Shown: piece by piece, positions 1-6,286 of the stretch
Position numbering within the stretch: position 1 is the first letter of the stretch
Layout: each line of letters begins with the position of its first letter
Origin: Flavobacteriales bacterium UBA5871
GTDB taxonomy: Bacteria > Bacteroidota > Bacteroidia > Flavobacteriales_D > Crocinitomicaceae
Assembly: GCA_002432085.1 (NCBI GenBank)
Contig: DJFN01000226.1
Span: 1 to 7,632 of the forward strand
Length of the DNA stretch: 7,632 nt
Direction of reading: 5' to 3'
Notes under the pieces: model-generated
Seen by the model: the letters and a program-made list of their open reading frames with translations, nothing else
The model's database searches: none
Told to the model about the DNA's origin: nothing
Position numbers and translations under genes: made by a program

Positions 1-590
1 ACGAATTCGAGGGAAGTCGTGGAAGAGTGCATCACACCGCCTTCTTTGATCGAACCGTCTTCGTTCAGCTCAACGAACTGTGCGAGGATCATATCGGAAT
101 CGCCGGTTTCTTCAACAGAAATCAGTTTTCCGTAACGACGACGCAGGTCATCGATCTGCTTATCGAGCAGCGTATCGTCGATCTTCACTTTGAAGTAATC
201 GAATTTCGTCTTATTGCTCAGGTCAACATTGATCGCAGGAGTATAGCCGATCTCGTAAGTGAATTCGAAATCTTCCGGCTTGTCGAAATCGCCTTTCACG
301 TCCACATCTTCTTTCGGGATCGGGTTTCCAAGGATCTCGAGCTTGTTTTCCTGCACGTAGCCGTACAAAGCATCGGAAACCAGCTTGTTCATTTCCTCAG
401 CGAGCACCGCTTTACCATATTGCTTCTGGATAAGGCCCATCGGCACTTTTCCCTGGCGGAAACCCGGAATACGCGCCTGTTTGCGGTATTTCTCGAGTGA
501 AGCGTTCACTTTAGACTGGTAATCAGCCGGTGTGACTTTCACGACCAGCAATGCGCTTTGCGCGTTTACTTCCTGACGACTTACGTTCAT
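1..590 (-). CDS. tig: Trigger factor, N-terminal part (partial at window edge)
   Basis: This is the ribosome-associated chaperone that binds at the peptide exit tunnel and shields nascent chains; it belongs to the cytosolic folding machinery. The reading frame is open from the ATG at 588-590 to the left edge, giving 196 codons of a protein usually about 430-450 residues long. The ribosome-binding signature IPGFRQGKVP lies at residues 41-50, matching the GFRxGK loop that docks on ribosomal protein L23 in known trigger factors. Residues 1 to about 145 look like the N-terminal ribosome-binding domain. From about residue 150 (ETGDSDMILAQFVELNEDG) the FKBP-like prolyl isomerase domain begins and is cut off. 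No Shine-Dalgarno sequence precedes the ATG. The tRNA-Leu gene lies 86 nt upstream in the same direction, so shared transcription is possible. Assignment is firm because the signature motif and domain order both agree. Confidence 0.95.
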   Translation of the reverse strand, partial: MNVSRQEVNAQSALLVVKVTPADYQSKVNASLEKYRKQARIPGFRQGKVPMGLIQKQYGKAVLAEEMNKLVSDALYGYVQENKLEILGNPIPKEDVDVKGDFDKPEDFEFTYEIGYTPAINVDLSNKTKFDYFKVKIDDTLLDKQIDDLRRRYGKLISVEETGDSDMILAQFVELNEDGSIKEGGVMHSSTTSLEF

Positions 591-616
591 TGCGTTGTTT
601 TTGCTCTATTTTAACT

Positions 617-669
617 AAAAAAGGCCCCCTGTTCGATTCCGATGTTATCGGTACGGACGGAAGACCTTT
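617..669 (-). terminator. Possible weak terminator between tRNA-Leu and tig
   Basis: Read on the minus strand, AAAGGTC (669-663) can pair with GGCCTTT (626-620) with one G-U pair. The enclosed stretch contains a smaller hairpin, CCGAT-AAC-ATCGG (651-639). The 3' arm runs into a T tract at 622-617. The long interior loop makes this weak; it could instead be a processing site or attenuator in a joint tRNA-tig transcript. Confidence 0.3.
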
Positions 670-676
670 ATTTAAG

Positions 677-758
677 TGCGGATGGAGGGACTCGAACCCA
701 CACACCTCTCGGCACCAGATCCTAAGTCTGGCGTGTCTACCAATTTCACCACATCCGC
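677..758 (-). tRNA. tRNA-Leu (anticodon UAG, reads CUN codons)
   Basis: The minus strand folds into an 82-nt class II tRNA. The acceptor stem GCGGATG/CATCCGC is perfect over 7 bp and is followed by discriminator A. The D arm is GTG/CAC around a loop containing TTGGTAGA. The anticodon stem CCAGA/TCTGG closes the loop CTTAGGA, giving anticodon TAG (leucine). A 13-nt variable arm with a short GCC/GGT stem is typical of tRNA-Leu. The T loop TTCGAGT is standard. The T stem GTGGG/CCCTC has a T-T opposition at its second pair (positions 700 and 686). CCA is not encoded: the discriminator is followed by CTT, so the end must be added by nucleotidyltransferase. Confidence 0.95.
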
Positions 759-828
759 AGTACCCCGATGGTGTCGATCCGACTGATCTTCCGGGATTAT
801 TTCAAAGCCTTCTTTTCAAAAGGGTGCA

Positions 829-859
829 CAAAATTAGGGATTTTTTTTGTTTGAACAAA
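829..859 (-). promoter_or_regulatory. Bacteroidota-type promoter for tRNA-Leu (and perhaps tig)
   Basis: On the minus strand TTTG (859-856) is followed by exactly 19 bases and then TAATTTTG (836-829). This fits the Bacteroidota primary sigma consensus TTTG-N19-21-TAnnTTTG without mismatch. Transcription would begin near 822, about 65 nt before the mature tRNA 5' end at 758. No other match lies between this site and tig, so the same promoter may serve both. Confidence 0.6.
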
Positions 860-866
860 TTTAGGA

Positions 867-918
867 GTGAACAGTGAGAGCGAACAGTTGACAGTGAATG
901 GTGAGTAGTTAACAGTTT
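867..918. repeat. Degenerate short repeat block (AACAGT-type units)
   Basis: About 50 bases consist of loosely repeated units around AACAGT or GACAGT (870-875, 883-888, 890-895, 911-916), joined by GTGA and GTTAAC variants. It has no credible coding content. It sits between the leftward tRNA promoter and the rightward M1 peptidase promoter. Similar intergenic strings occur in other Bacteroidota genomes as I know them; here it may be no more than spacer. Confidence 0.45.
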
Positions 919-927
919 GGGGATGAT

Positions 928-960
928 TTTGAGGGAATTTGTACAGATTCAGTATTTTCG
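928..960 (+). promoter_or_regulatory. Candidate promoter for the M1 peptidase gene
   Basis: TTTG (928-931) is followed by 21 bases and then TATTTTCG (953-960), one mismatch from TAnnTTTG. The start of transcription would fall near 966, leaving a leader of about 12 nt before the ATG at 978. Because the longer in-frame ATG at 939 lies inside this promoter, the site also argues for the shorter protein. Confidence 0.5.
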
Positions 961-977
961 CTCTACATACGCAATGC

Positions 978-2663
978 ATGAAAGCTCTCCTGTTTGTCTT
1001 TTTCCTGGCGGTCGTTCCGCAATGTTTTTCCCAGTTCACGCATGCCGACTCGATTCGCGGCGGTTACGGTCCTTCCCGCAACTGGTGGGATGTGACGCAT
1101 TACGAGCTCGATGTGACTTTCGATGAAAAACAGGAAATGGTCTGGGGAAGCAACACGATGTCTTTCACGGCTTTGCCCGGCAATGAGAAATCACATACGA
1201 TGCAGATCGATTTGCAGGAACCGCTGGTGCTGGACAGTATCGTTCTGCTGAAACCGGATGGCGGCCGCAAGTTCGCTTTCAGAACCGATCACATCAGGCG
1301 GGACGGGAATGCCTATTTCGTGACGATCAACGACAGCTGGCTGGTCGACCGGAAAGGCAAAGTGCAGGTATTTTACAGCGGCAAGCCGGTTGAAGCGGTA
1401 AAACCACCCTGGGACGGCGGTATTATCTGGTCGAAAGATCCGAATGGAAAACCATGGATCAGCGTCGCGTGCCAGGGAAAAGGCGCCAGCGTCTGGTATC
1501 CTTGTACTGATTCGCAAGCCGACGAGCCCGACAGCGCCCGGATGCATTTCACCTGCAACACGGACCTGGTTTGCATCAGCAACGGCCATTTCGAAGGAAA
1601 AACCGAGCGAACGAATAAGCTGGCTACGTATACGTGGAGTGTTTCCAATCCGATCAATAATTATTGCATCATTCCTTATATCGGAGATTACGTGAACCTG
1701 CATGAGCATTACAAAGGCGAAAAAGGTATGCTGGAGCTCGATTACTGGGTGCTTCGCGACAACAAGGACAAAGCCGAAGAACACTTCACCGATGTTCCGA
1801 AAACGCTGGAAGCGCTCGAATACTGGTTCGGACCGTATCCTTTCTATGAAGACGGCTACAAGCTCGTTGAAGCGCCGCATTTGGGAATGGAACACCAAAG
1901 CGCCATTGCTTATGGAAACGGGTACAAAAAAGGCTACTTCGGAAGCGATCTCAGCGGAACGGATGTCGGGCTGAAATGGGACTTCATCATCGTTCACGAA
2001 AGCGGACATGAATGGTTCGGCAACAACATTACCAGCAAGGACATCGCGGATATGTGGATCCACGAATCGTTCACCGATTATTCCGAAACGCTGTTCACCG
2101 AGTACTGGTTCGGGAAAAAAGATGCTTCGGCCTATGTGATCGGGCTGCGACGCAATATTCTGAACGATATTCCGATCATCGGGCCGTATGGCGTGAACAC
2201 CGAAGGCAGCGGCGATATGTATTTCAAAGGCGCGAACATGCTGCATACGATCCGTCAGATCGTAGACAACGACACACTTTTCCGCCAGATGCTGCGCGGA
2301 TTGAACAGCACGTTCTATCACCAGCTTGTGACCACACAGGATATCGAGGCTTACATGAGCAAGGCGCTCAATCGCGATTTATCGAAGATCTTCGATCAGT
2401 ATTTACGATATCCCGATCCGCCAAAGCTCGAGCTGATCTACAAAAAGAACAAGATGAGCTATCGCTGGGTGAATGTTATTGAGGGCTTCGATATGCCCGT
2501 TCGCGTTATGGGTTACGGATTTATTACTCCGACTACCGAATGGCAAAAGGTTTCGTATAAATACCTTGATAGCGGAGGACGAAAACGACTCCTTATTCCC
2601 ACAATGGATAAGAACTTTTATATCGTGGAGAAAATAAAGAAAACGAAGCTGGTTTATCAGTAA
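978..2663 (+). CDS. Secreted M1-family zinc aminopeptidase
   Basis: A metallo-aminopeptidase that removes N-terminal residues from peptides, probably in the periplasm or outside the cell. The protein is 561 residues from the chosen ATG. Residues 1-19 form a signal peptide (MKALLFVFFLAVVPQCFSQ), which an upstream ATG at 939 would bury; that is why 978 is preferred. The zinc site is H340-E-S-G-H344 with the third ligand E363 exactly 18 residues after H344, the HExxH-X18-E pattern of family M1. The exopeptidase motif appears as GMEHQ (303-307) rather than the textbook GAMEN. The YxKGA-type motif carrying the catalytic tyrosine is Y415-F-K-G-A. The order is an N-terminal beta domain, the thermolysin-like catalytic domain and a short C-terminal beta domain; the large helical domain of PepN-type enzymes is absent. 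No type IX secretion sorting domain is seen. The DUF885 lipoprotein gene follows after 183 nt. Confidence 0.92.
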   Translation: MKALLFVFFLAVVPQCFSQFTHADSIRGGYGPSRNWWDVTHYELDVTFDEKQEMVWGSNTMSFTALPGNEKSHTMQIDLQEPLVLDSIVLLKPDGGRKFAFRTDHIRRDGNAYFVTINDSWLVDRKGKVQVFYSGKPVEAVKPPWDGGIIWSKDPNGKPWISVACQGKGASVWYPCTDSQADEPDSARMHFTCNTDLVCISNGHFEGKTERTNKLATYTWSVSNPINNYCIIPYIGDYVNLHEHYKGEKGMLELDYWVLRDNKDKAEEHFTDVPKTLEALEYWFGPYPFYEDGYKLVEAPHLGMEHQSAIAYGNGYKKGYFGSDLSGTDVGLKWDFIIVHESGHEWFGNNITSKDIADMWIHESFTDYSETLFTEYWFGKKDASAYVIGLRRNILNDIPIIGPYGVNTEGSGDMYFKGANMLHTIRQIVDNDTLFRQMLRGLNSTFYHQLVTTQDIEAYMSKALNRDLSKIFDQYLRYPDPPKLELIYKKNKMSYRWVNVIEGFDMPVRVMGYGFITPTTEWQKVSYKYLDSGGRKRLLIPTMDKNFYIVEKIKKTKLVYQ

Positions 2664-2700
2664 CCGCATCAATCGGCTAGCCGGGGTTTTACTTCTTCAG

Positions 2701-2724
2701 AAATCGGCAGGCAGCTCCGATTTT
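2701..2724 (+). terminator. Possible terminator after the M1 peptidase gene
   Basis: AAATCGG (2701-2707) and CCGATTT (2717-2723) form a perfect 7-bp stem with a 9-nt loop, ending in a short run of four T, 37 nt past the stop codon. The T run is partly inside the stem, so termination would be modest. A palindrome, CGGCTAGCCG at 2673-2682, followed by GGG and TTTT, is a second, weaker candidate just upstream. Confidence 0.35.
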
Positions 2725-2820
2725 CGCCACGACCGTTGCCGCCCAGATCGTTTCACTGCTGCGATAATAAGCTTGTTTCGAGGACTTGATGGACGGTAGC
2801 TATGCCGCGGGAAAAATTCT

Positions 2821-2828
2821 TATTCTTG
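2821..2828 (+). promoter_or_regulatory. Candidate -7 promoter element for the DUF885 gene
   Basis: TATTCTTG is one mismatch from TAnnTTTG and ends 18 nt before the ATG at 2847, nearly the same distance as the corresponding elements of the neighbouring genes. No TTTG stands at the proper upstream distance, so the call rests on the -7 element and the spacing. Confidence 0.4.
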
Positions 2829-2846
2829 CAGACTATACTTCGTCTT

Positions 2847-4580
2847 ATGAAAAACAGCCGCTTTCTTGTCATTTTGACCATGCTCTTTCTTGTTGCCTGC
2901 GGATCGCCTGAAAAACCAGCATCTTCCGACAAGGATTTCGATAAATGGAAAAACAGCTTCATCGAACAATACTGGAAGATCTATCCGGGGCACGCCAGCA
3001 GTGTCGGTTTCCACAAATACGACGATATTCTGGTCATTCCGAATGATGTAACGAGAAACACACAGATCGCTTTTTCCAAACGGATGCTGAAGGAGCTGGA
3101 ACGCTTCGATCAAACGACGCTTTCGGCAGGCAATCAGACAGACTTCCAGATCATCGAAAACAAGCTCAAAGGCCGCATCTGGGAAATCCAGGAGCTCAAA
3201 GACTGGCAATGGGATCCGTCGGGCTATAACATTTGTGGCAGCTTCGCCGAAATGCTGAACAACAATTACGATTCGCTGGATGCGCGGCTGCGGAATTTCT
3301 CCAGGCGACTGCTGCATGTGCCGGCTTATTATGCTGCGGCGGCAAAAAACATTCAAAACCCGACCCGCGAGCATACGAAGCTGGCCATCAGTCAGAACAG
3401 AGGGGGCGTTTCCGTATTCACAACCGACCTGCCGGCGGCTTTGGAGCGTTCCGGATTGAATTCTGCCGAAAAAGATTCGCTCCTCGCCCGTTCGGACCGC
3501 GCCGTGAAAGCTATTCACGGTTATGCCGACTGGCTCGAACAGCTGAAAAACGATCATCCGCGCGATTTCCGTCTCGGACAAGCACTTTACAAACAGAAAT
3601 TCGCGTTCGAAATTAAATCGGCCTCCTCGCCTGCACAAATCTATCAGAAAGCGCTGAAACACAAACAACAGCTGCACAAGGATATGATCGCCATTGCCCA
3701 CAAGATCTGGAACAAGCACATGGGTAATCGTCCGAAACCGGGCGACGACCTCGTGATGGTGCGCCAGCTGATTGATACGTTATCTGTTCACCACGTAAAG
3801 CCGGAAAACTTCCAGGCCGAGATCGAGCGCCAGATCCCGGAATTGGAGAAATTCGTGAACGATCATAAGCTCATCTACCTCGACCCGAAAAAGCCGCTGG
3901 TCGTTCGCCGCGAGCCCGATTATATGGCCGGAGTGGCCGGAGCTTCGATTTCAGCGCCGGGTCCGTATGACAAAAACGGCAACACTTATTATAACGTCGG
4001 CAGTCTGAGCGGCTGGACGTCCGAGGCACAGGAAAGCTATCTGCGCGAGTACAACGACTACGTGCTGCAGATCCTGAACATCCACGAAGCCGTTCCGGGA
4101 CATTACACGCAGCTGGTTTACAGCAACCAGTCGCCGAGTCTGATCAAATCGCTCTTCGGGAATGGAACGATGATCGAAGGCTGGGCGGTTTACACGGAAC
4201 GCATGATGCTGGAAAGCGGCTATGGCAACGATTTGCCCGAAATGTGGCTGATGTACTACAAATGGAACCTCCGCACGACCTGCAACACGATCCTTGACTA
4301 TTCCGTTCACAACCTCGGCATGTCACAGCAACAGGCGCTTGATTTGCTCACGAAAGAAGCCTTCCAGCAACAAGCCGAAGCCGAGGGCAAATGGAAACGC
4401 GCCACGTTGACACAAGTACAGCTGTGCAGCTACTTCACCGGCTATGTCGAGATCATAGAGCTGCGCGACGAATTGAAGAAAAAGCAAGGCAACGATTTCA
4501 ATCTGAAGCAATTCCACGAGAAATTCCTGAGCTTCGGATCGGCGCCGGTGAAGGATATCCGGAAGTTGATACTGGAATGA
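2847..4580 (+). CDS. DUF885 family lipoprotein, predicted zinc metallopeptidase
   Basis: The protein has 577 residues from the ATG at 2847. Residues 1-18 are a lipoprotein signal: a positive start, a hydrophobic run and the lipobox LVAC with C18 as the lipidated residue, so the mature protein is anchored to a membrane. An earlier in-frame ATG at 2802 would put 15 residues before this signal and lies upstream of the promoter element, so it is rejected. The body matches the DUF885 family (Pfam PF05960), which I recognise from the paired motifs H413-E-A-V-P-G-H419 and E444-G-W-A-V-Y-T-E451 and from the length. The two motifs are arranged like a metal site (two histidines plus a downstream glutamate), hence the peptidase prediction; the family's substrate is not known to me. 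It follows a secreted M1 aminopeptidase in the same direction, consistent with extracytoplasmic peptide breakdown. Confidence 0.85.
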   Translation: MKNSRFLVILTMLFLVACGSPEKPASSDKDFDKWKNSFIEQYWKIYPGHASSVGFHKYDDILVIPNDVTRNTQIAFSKRMLKELERFDQTTLSAGNQTDFQIIENKLKGRIWEIQELKDWQWDPSGYNICGSFAEMLNNNYDSLDARLRNFSRRLLHVPAYYAAAAKNIQNPTREHTKLAISQNRGGVSVFTTDLPAALERSGLNSAEKDSLLARSDRAVKAIHGYADWLEQLKNDHPRDFRLGQALYKQKFAFEIKSASSPAQIYQKALKHKQQLHKDMIAIAHKIWNKHMGNRPKPGDDLVMVRQLIDTLSVHHVKPENFQAEIERQIPELEKFVNDHKLIYLDPKKPLVVRREPDYMAGVAGASISAPGPYDKNGNTYYNVGSLSGWTSEAQESYLREYNDYVLQILNIHEAVPGHYTQLVYSNQSPSLIKSLFGNGTMIEGWAVYTERMMLESGYGNDLPEMWLMYYKWNLRTTCNTILDYSVHNLGMSQQQALDLLTKEAFQQQAEAEGKWKRATLTQVQLCSYFTGYVEIIELRDELKKKQGNDFNLKQFHEKFLSFGSAPVKDIRKLILE

Positions 4581-4600
4581 GAGCAGGACTTTTTGTCCCT

Positions 4601-4675
4601 CACTCTCGCGCTCAAACTCACACCGGAAGTTGCAGTCAATGCTCTCTTTCTTTCAGTGAGTGTGAGAATTGAGTG
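4601..4675. repeat. Imperfect inverted repeat downstream of the DUF885 gene
   Basis: The arms 4601-4621 and 4656-4675 can form 15 base pairs: CACTC/GAGTG, CTCA/TGAG and ACTCAC/GTGAGT, interrupted by an internal loop (TCGCG against AATT) and one A-G mismatch. The loop is 34 nt. It begins 20 nt after the stop codon at 4580 and may stabilise the 3' end of that transcript, though no T tract follows. A smaller GGAC-TTTTT-GTCC hairpin (4586-4598) directly precedes it. Confidence 0.4.
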
Positions 4676-4718
4676 TGGAAGAATTAGCAAGTACGTTTTG
4701 AAGACTAATTTGAAATCC

Positions 4719-4746
4719 TCCCCCTTCATCCCCCTCCAAAGGGGGA
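4719..4746. repeat. C/G-tract hairpin repeat of a type seen in Bacteroidota intergenic DNA
   Basis: Two C5 tracts (4720-4724 and 4730-4734) precede one G5 tract (4741-4745). The second C tract pairs as CCCCCT (4730-4735) with AGGGGG (4740-4745) around a CCAA loop. The first C tract can pair instead, giving an 8-bp stem (4719-4726 with 4739-4746). Two mutually exclusive hairpins are therefore possible. CCCCCTT...AAGGGGG strings resembling this recur between genes in many Bacteroidota; no further copy is seen in this window. Confidence 0.5.
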
Positions 4747-4803
4747 AAGAAAAGTTGTTAATTACTTCCGGATCGCCCCCCCGATTTCAGCGGGTGTTTT
4801 GCG

Positions 4804-4811
4804 TATTTTTG
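4804..4811 (+). promoter_or_regulatory. Candidate -7 promoter element for the flavin reductase-like gene
   Basis: TATTTTTG is a perfect TAnnTTTG match and ends 17 nt before the ATG at 4829, giving a predicted leader of about 12 nt. No TTTG stands 19-21 bp upstream. The element would also drive the DUF3127 gene, which starts 18 nt after the first gene's stop codon. Confidence 0.5.
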
Positions 4812-4828
4812 TCAAAAAATTACGGTTC

Positions 4829-5722
4829 ATGATCACGTACGATCCGAAAGATTTACCGGTTCCAAAACTGCATCAATACCTGCTGGGCGCTATTGGTCCG
4901 CGGCCAATTGCCTTTGCCTCGACCATTGATGAGAATGGCAACCACAATCTTTCGCCTTTCAGCTTTTTCAACGTATTCAGCGCTGCTCCTCCCGTCCTGA
5001 TCTTCTCGCCTGCGCGCAACGGTCGCACAAATACGACGAAGGACACGTACAACAACGTGAAAAAAGTACCGGAAGTGGTTATCAACATCGTGAACTACGA
5101 TATCCTGCATCAGATGAGCCTCAGCAGCTCGCCTTATGCGCCCGACGTGGACGAATTCGTGAAAGCCGGTTTTACACCCGTCGCTTCGGAAAAGATCCGT
5201 CCGATGCGCGTGAAAGAATCGCCGGTACAATTCGAATGCAAGGTGAACCAGGTAATCGAGCTTGGCGACCAGGGCGGCGCGGGAAATCTCGTAATCTGCG
5301 AAGTGGTGAAGATCCACATCAACGAAGCCGTGCTGGATGAAAACGGCATGATCGACCAGAAAAAGATCGGACTGGTGGCCCGCATGGGCGGCAATTGGTA
5401 TTGCCACGCCAACGAAGCTTCCATGTTCGAAGTAACCAAACCTTTGACAACGATCGGCATCGGTTTCGACCAATTGCCCGACGATATACGCAACAGCAGC
5501 ATTTTAAGCGGCAACGACCTGGCTCAGCTGGCCGGTGTAGAAATGCTTCCGAACGAAACAGACGTGAACGAATACAAGCTCATTGAGCTGAACGAATTGT
5601 TCATGGAGCTGGAAGATACCCCCGCTCAGCTCGAGGAAGCTCTGCATCAACGAGCAAAACAGCTGCTTGCCGATAATGACCTCACGGGAGCATGGATGAC
5701 GCTGCTCTCCTTTAACGATTAA
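4829..5722 (+). CDS. Flavin reductase-like FMN-binding split-barrel protein
   Basis: A cytoplasmic protein of 297 residues in the flavin reductase-like (DIM6/NTAB) family, whose members bind FMN in a split beta barrel and often reduce flavin with NAD(P)H; the actual substrate here is unknown. Family features are GPRPIAFAST at residues 23-32, NLSPFSFFNVFS just after it (about 40-51) and PPVLIFSP (about 54-61), which line the flavin pocket in known relatives. The barrel spans roughly residues 10-200. A helical, acidic extension of about 90 residues follows (from SMFEVTKPLTT), absent from short flavin reductases of 160-200 residues. The start at 4829 is preferred over an in-frame ATG at 4799 because a TAnnTTTG element (4804-4811) lies between them and the family's YDPKDLP start follows directly. 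It probably forms an operon with the DUF3127 gene. Confidence 0.88.
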   Translation: MITYDPKDLPVPKLHQYLLGAIGPRPIAFASTIDENGNHNLSPFSFFNVFSAAPPVLIFSPARNGRTNTTKDTYNNVKKVPEVVINIVNYDILHQMSLSSSPYAPDVDEFVKAGFTPVASEKIRPMRVKESPVQFECKVNQVIELGDQGGAGNLVICEVVKIHINEAVLDENGMIDQKKIGLVARMGGNWYCHANEASMFEVTKPLTTIGIGFDQLPDDIRNSSILSGNDLAQLAGVEMLPNETDVNEYKLIELNELFMELEDTPAQLEEALHQRAKQLLADNDLTGAWMTLLSFND

Positions 5723-5740
5723 CTACGCAAAACCAGTAAC

Positions 5741-6133
5741 ATGTTCAAATTATCCGGAACTCTCAAAGTAAAAAATGACACGGTACAGGTGTCGGAAAAA
5801 TTCTCCAAGCGCGAGTTTGTGCTCACCGACGCTTCGAGCATGTATCCACAGGACATCCTGTTCCAGCTTACGCAGGACAAATGTGCCCTGATCGACGCGG
5901 CTAACATCGGCGACCAGATCGAGGTTTCTTTCAACCTGCGCGGTCGTGAGTGGACCAGTCCGGCGGGCGAAGTGAAGTACTTCAACACCCTCGAAGCATG
6001 GCGTATTGAGAAAATGGGCGCAGGTGCTGCCAGCGGTATGCCACAAAGCGGTCCAAGCGCTATGAACCTCGATCCGATTCCTTCGAATCCGGCTTCAACT
6101 GCGGCAAGCGACGACGACGATCTGCCGTTCTGA
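5741..6133 (+). CDS. DUF3127 protein with SSB-like C-terminal tip
   Basis: A small cytoplasmic protein of 130 residues, recognised as the DUF3127 family found mainly in Bacteroidota; its function is not established to my knowledge. Residues 1 to about 90 form a compact beta-rich domain (starts FKLSGTLKVKNDTVQVSEKF; ends with YFNTLEAWRIEK), reminiscent of an OB fold. Residues about 92-122 are a Gly/Ser/Pro/Ala/Asn-rich linker with no predicted fold. The last seven residues are DDDDLPF (124-130), closely resembling the DDDIPF tip by which bacterial single-stranded DNA-binding protein recruits repair and replication partners. Domain, loose linker and acidic tip therefore copy the overall plan of SSB. 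It starts 18 nt after the flavin protein gene and is followed by a clear terminator, so it is the last gene of that unit. A role in DNA metabolism is inference from the tail. Confidence 0.85.
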   Translation: MFKLSGTLKVKNDTVQVSEKFSKREFVLTDASSMYPQDILFQLTQDKCALIDAANIGDQIEVSFNLRGREWTSPAGEVKYFNTLEAWRIEKMGAGAASGMPQSGPSAMNLDPIPSNPASTAASDDDDLPF

Positions 6134-6154
6134 TTGAAGAACAATTTTCTTATG

Positions 6155-6189
6155 CAAGGGTGTTCGCTGCGGTGGATGCCCTTGTTTTT
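6155..6189 (+). terminator. Intrinsic terminator of the flavin protein-DUF3127 unit
   Basis: Positions 6155-6163 pair with 6176-6184 over 9 bp (CAAGGG with CCCTTG, then two G-T pairs and one T-A) around a 12-nt loop, followed directly by TTTTT (6185-6189). It lies 21 nt past the DUF3127 stop codon. No T tract follows in the other direction, so it works for plus-strand transcripts only. Confidence 0.75.
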
Positions 6190-6286
6190 GTGGCGGCAGA
6201 TCGGATTATTGGAAACTCATTAACTGACTATTGCTTGAAATCACCCGTTAAGTCAACGAACGAAAAACCAAGCCCCAGCAAAAACG

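Noticed and set aside
27..500. Plus-strand open frame of 157 codons at the left edge
   Set aside because: It is the reverse of trigger factor, which continues through the edge and has the GFRxGKxP motif.
867..918. CRISPR-like array
   Set aside because: The units are too short and too variable, and there are no equal spacers or cas genes.
939..977. Upstream start for the M1 peptidase (13 extra residues)
   Set aside because: The ATG lies within the predicted promoter and would place polar residues ahead of a normal signal peptide.
797..1039. Minus-strand open frame of 80 codons between tRNA-Leu and the M1 gene
   Set aside because: It runs through both promoters, the repeat block and the M1 signal peptide region, and its translation looks random.
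1191..2321. Long minus-strand open frame of 376 codons inside the M1 peptidase gene
   Set aside because: It lies wholly opposite a gene with an intact zinc site and signal peptide, its translation has no recognisable domain, and long antisense frames are common at this base composition.
2820..3719. Minus-strand open frame of 299 codons opposite the DUF885 gene
   Set aside because: It resembles no family, and the plus-strand frame carries the lipobox and metal-site motifs.
4853..5473. Minus-strand open frame opposite the flavin reductase-like gene
   Set aside because: Translation is rich in His, Val and Arg with no domain, and it mirrors codons of the real gene.
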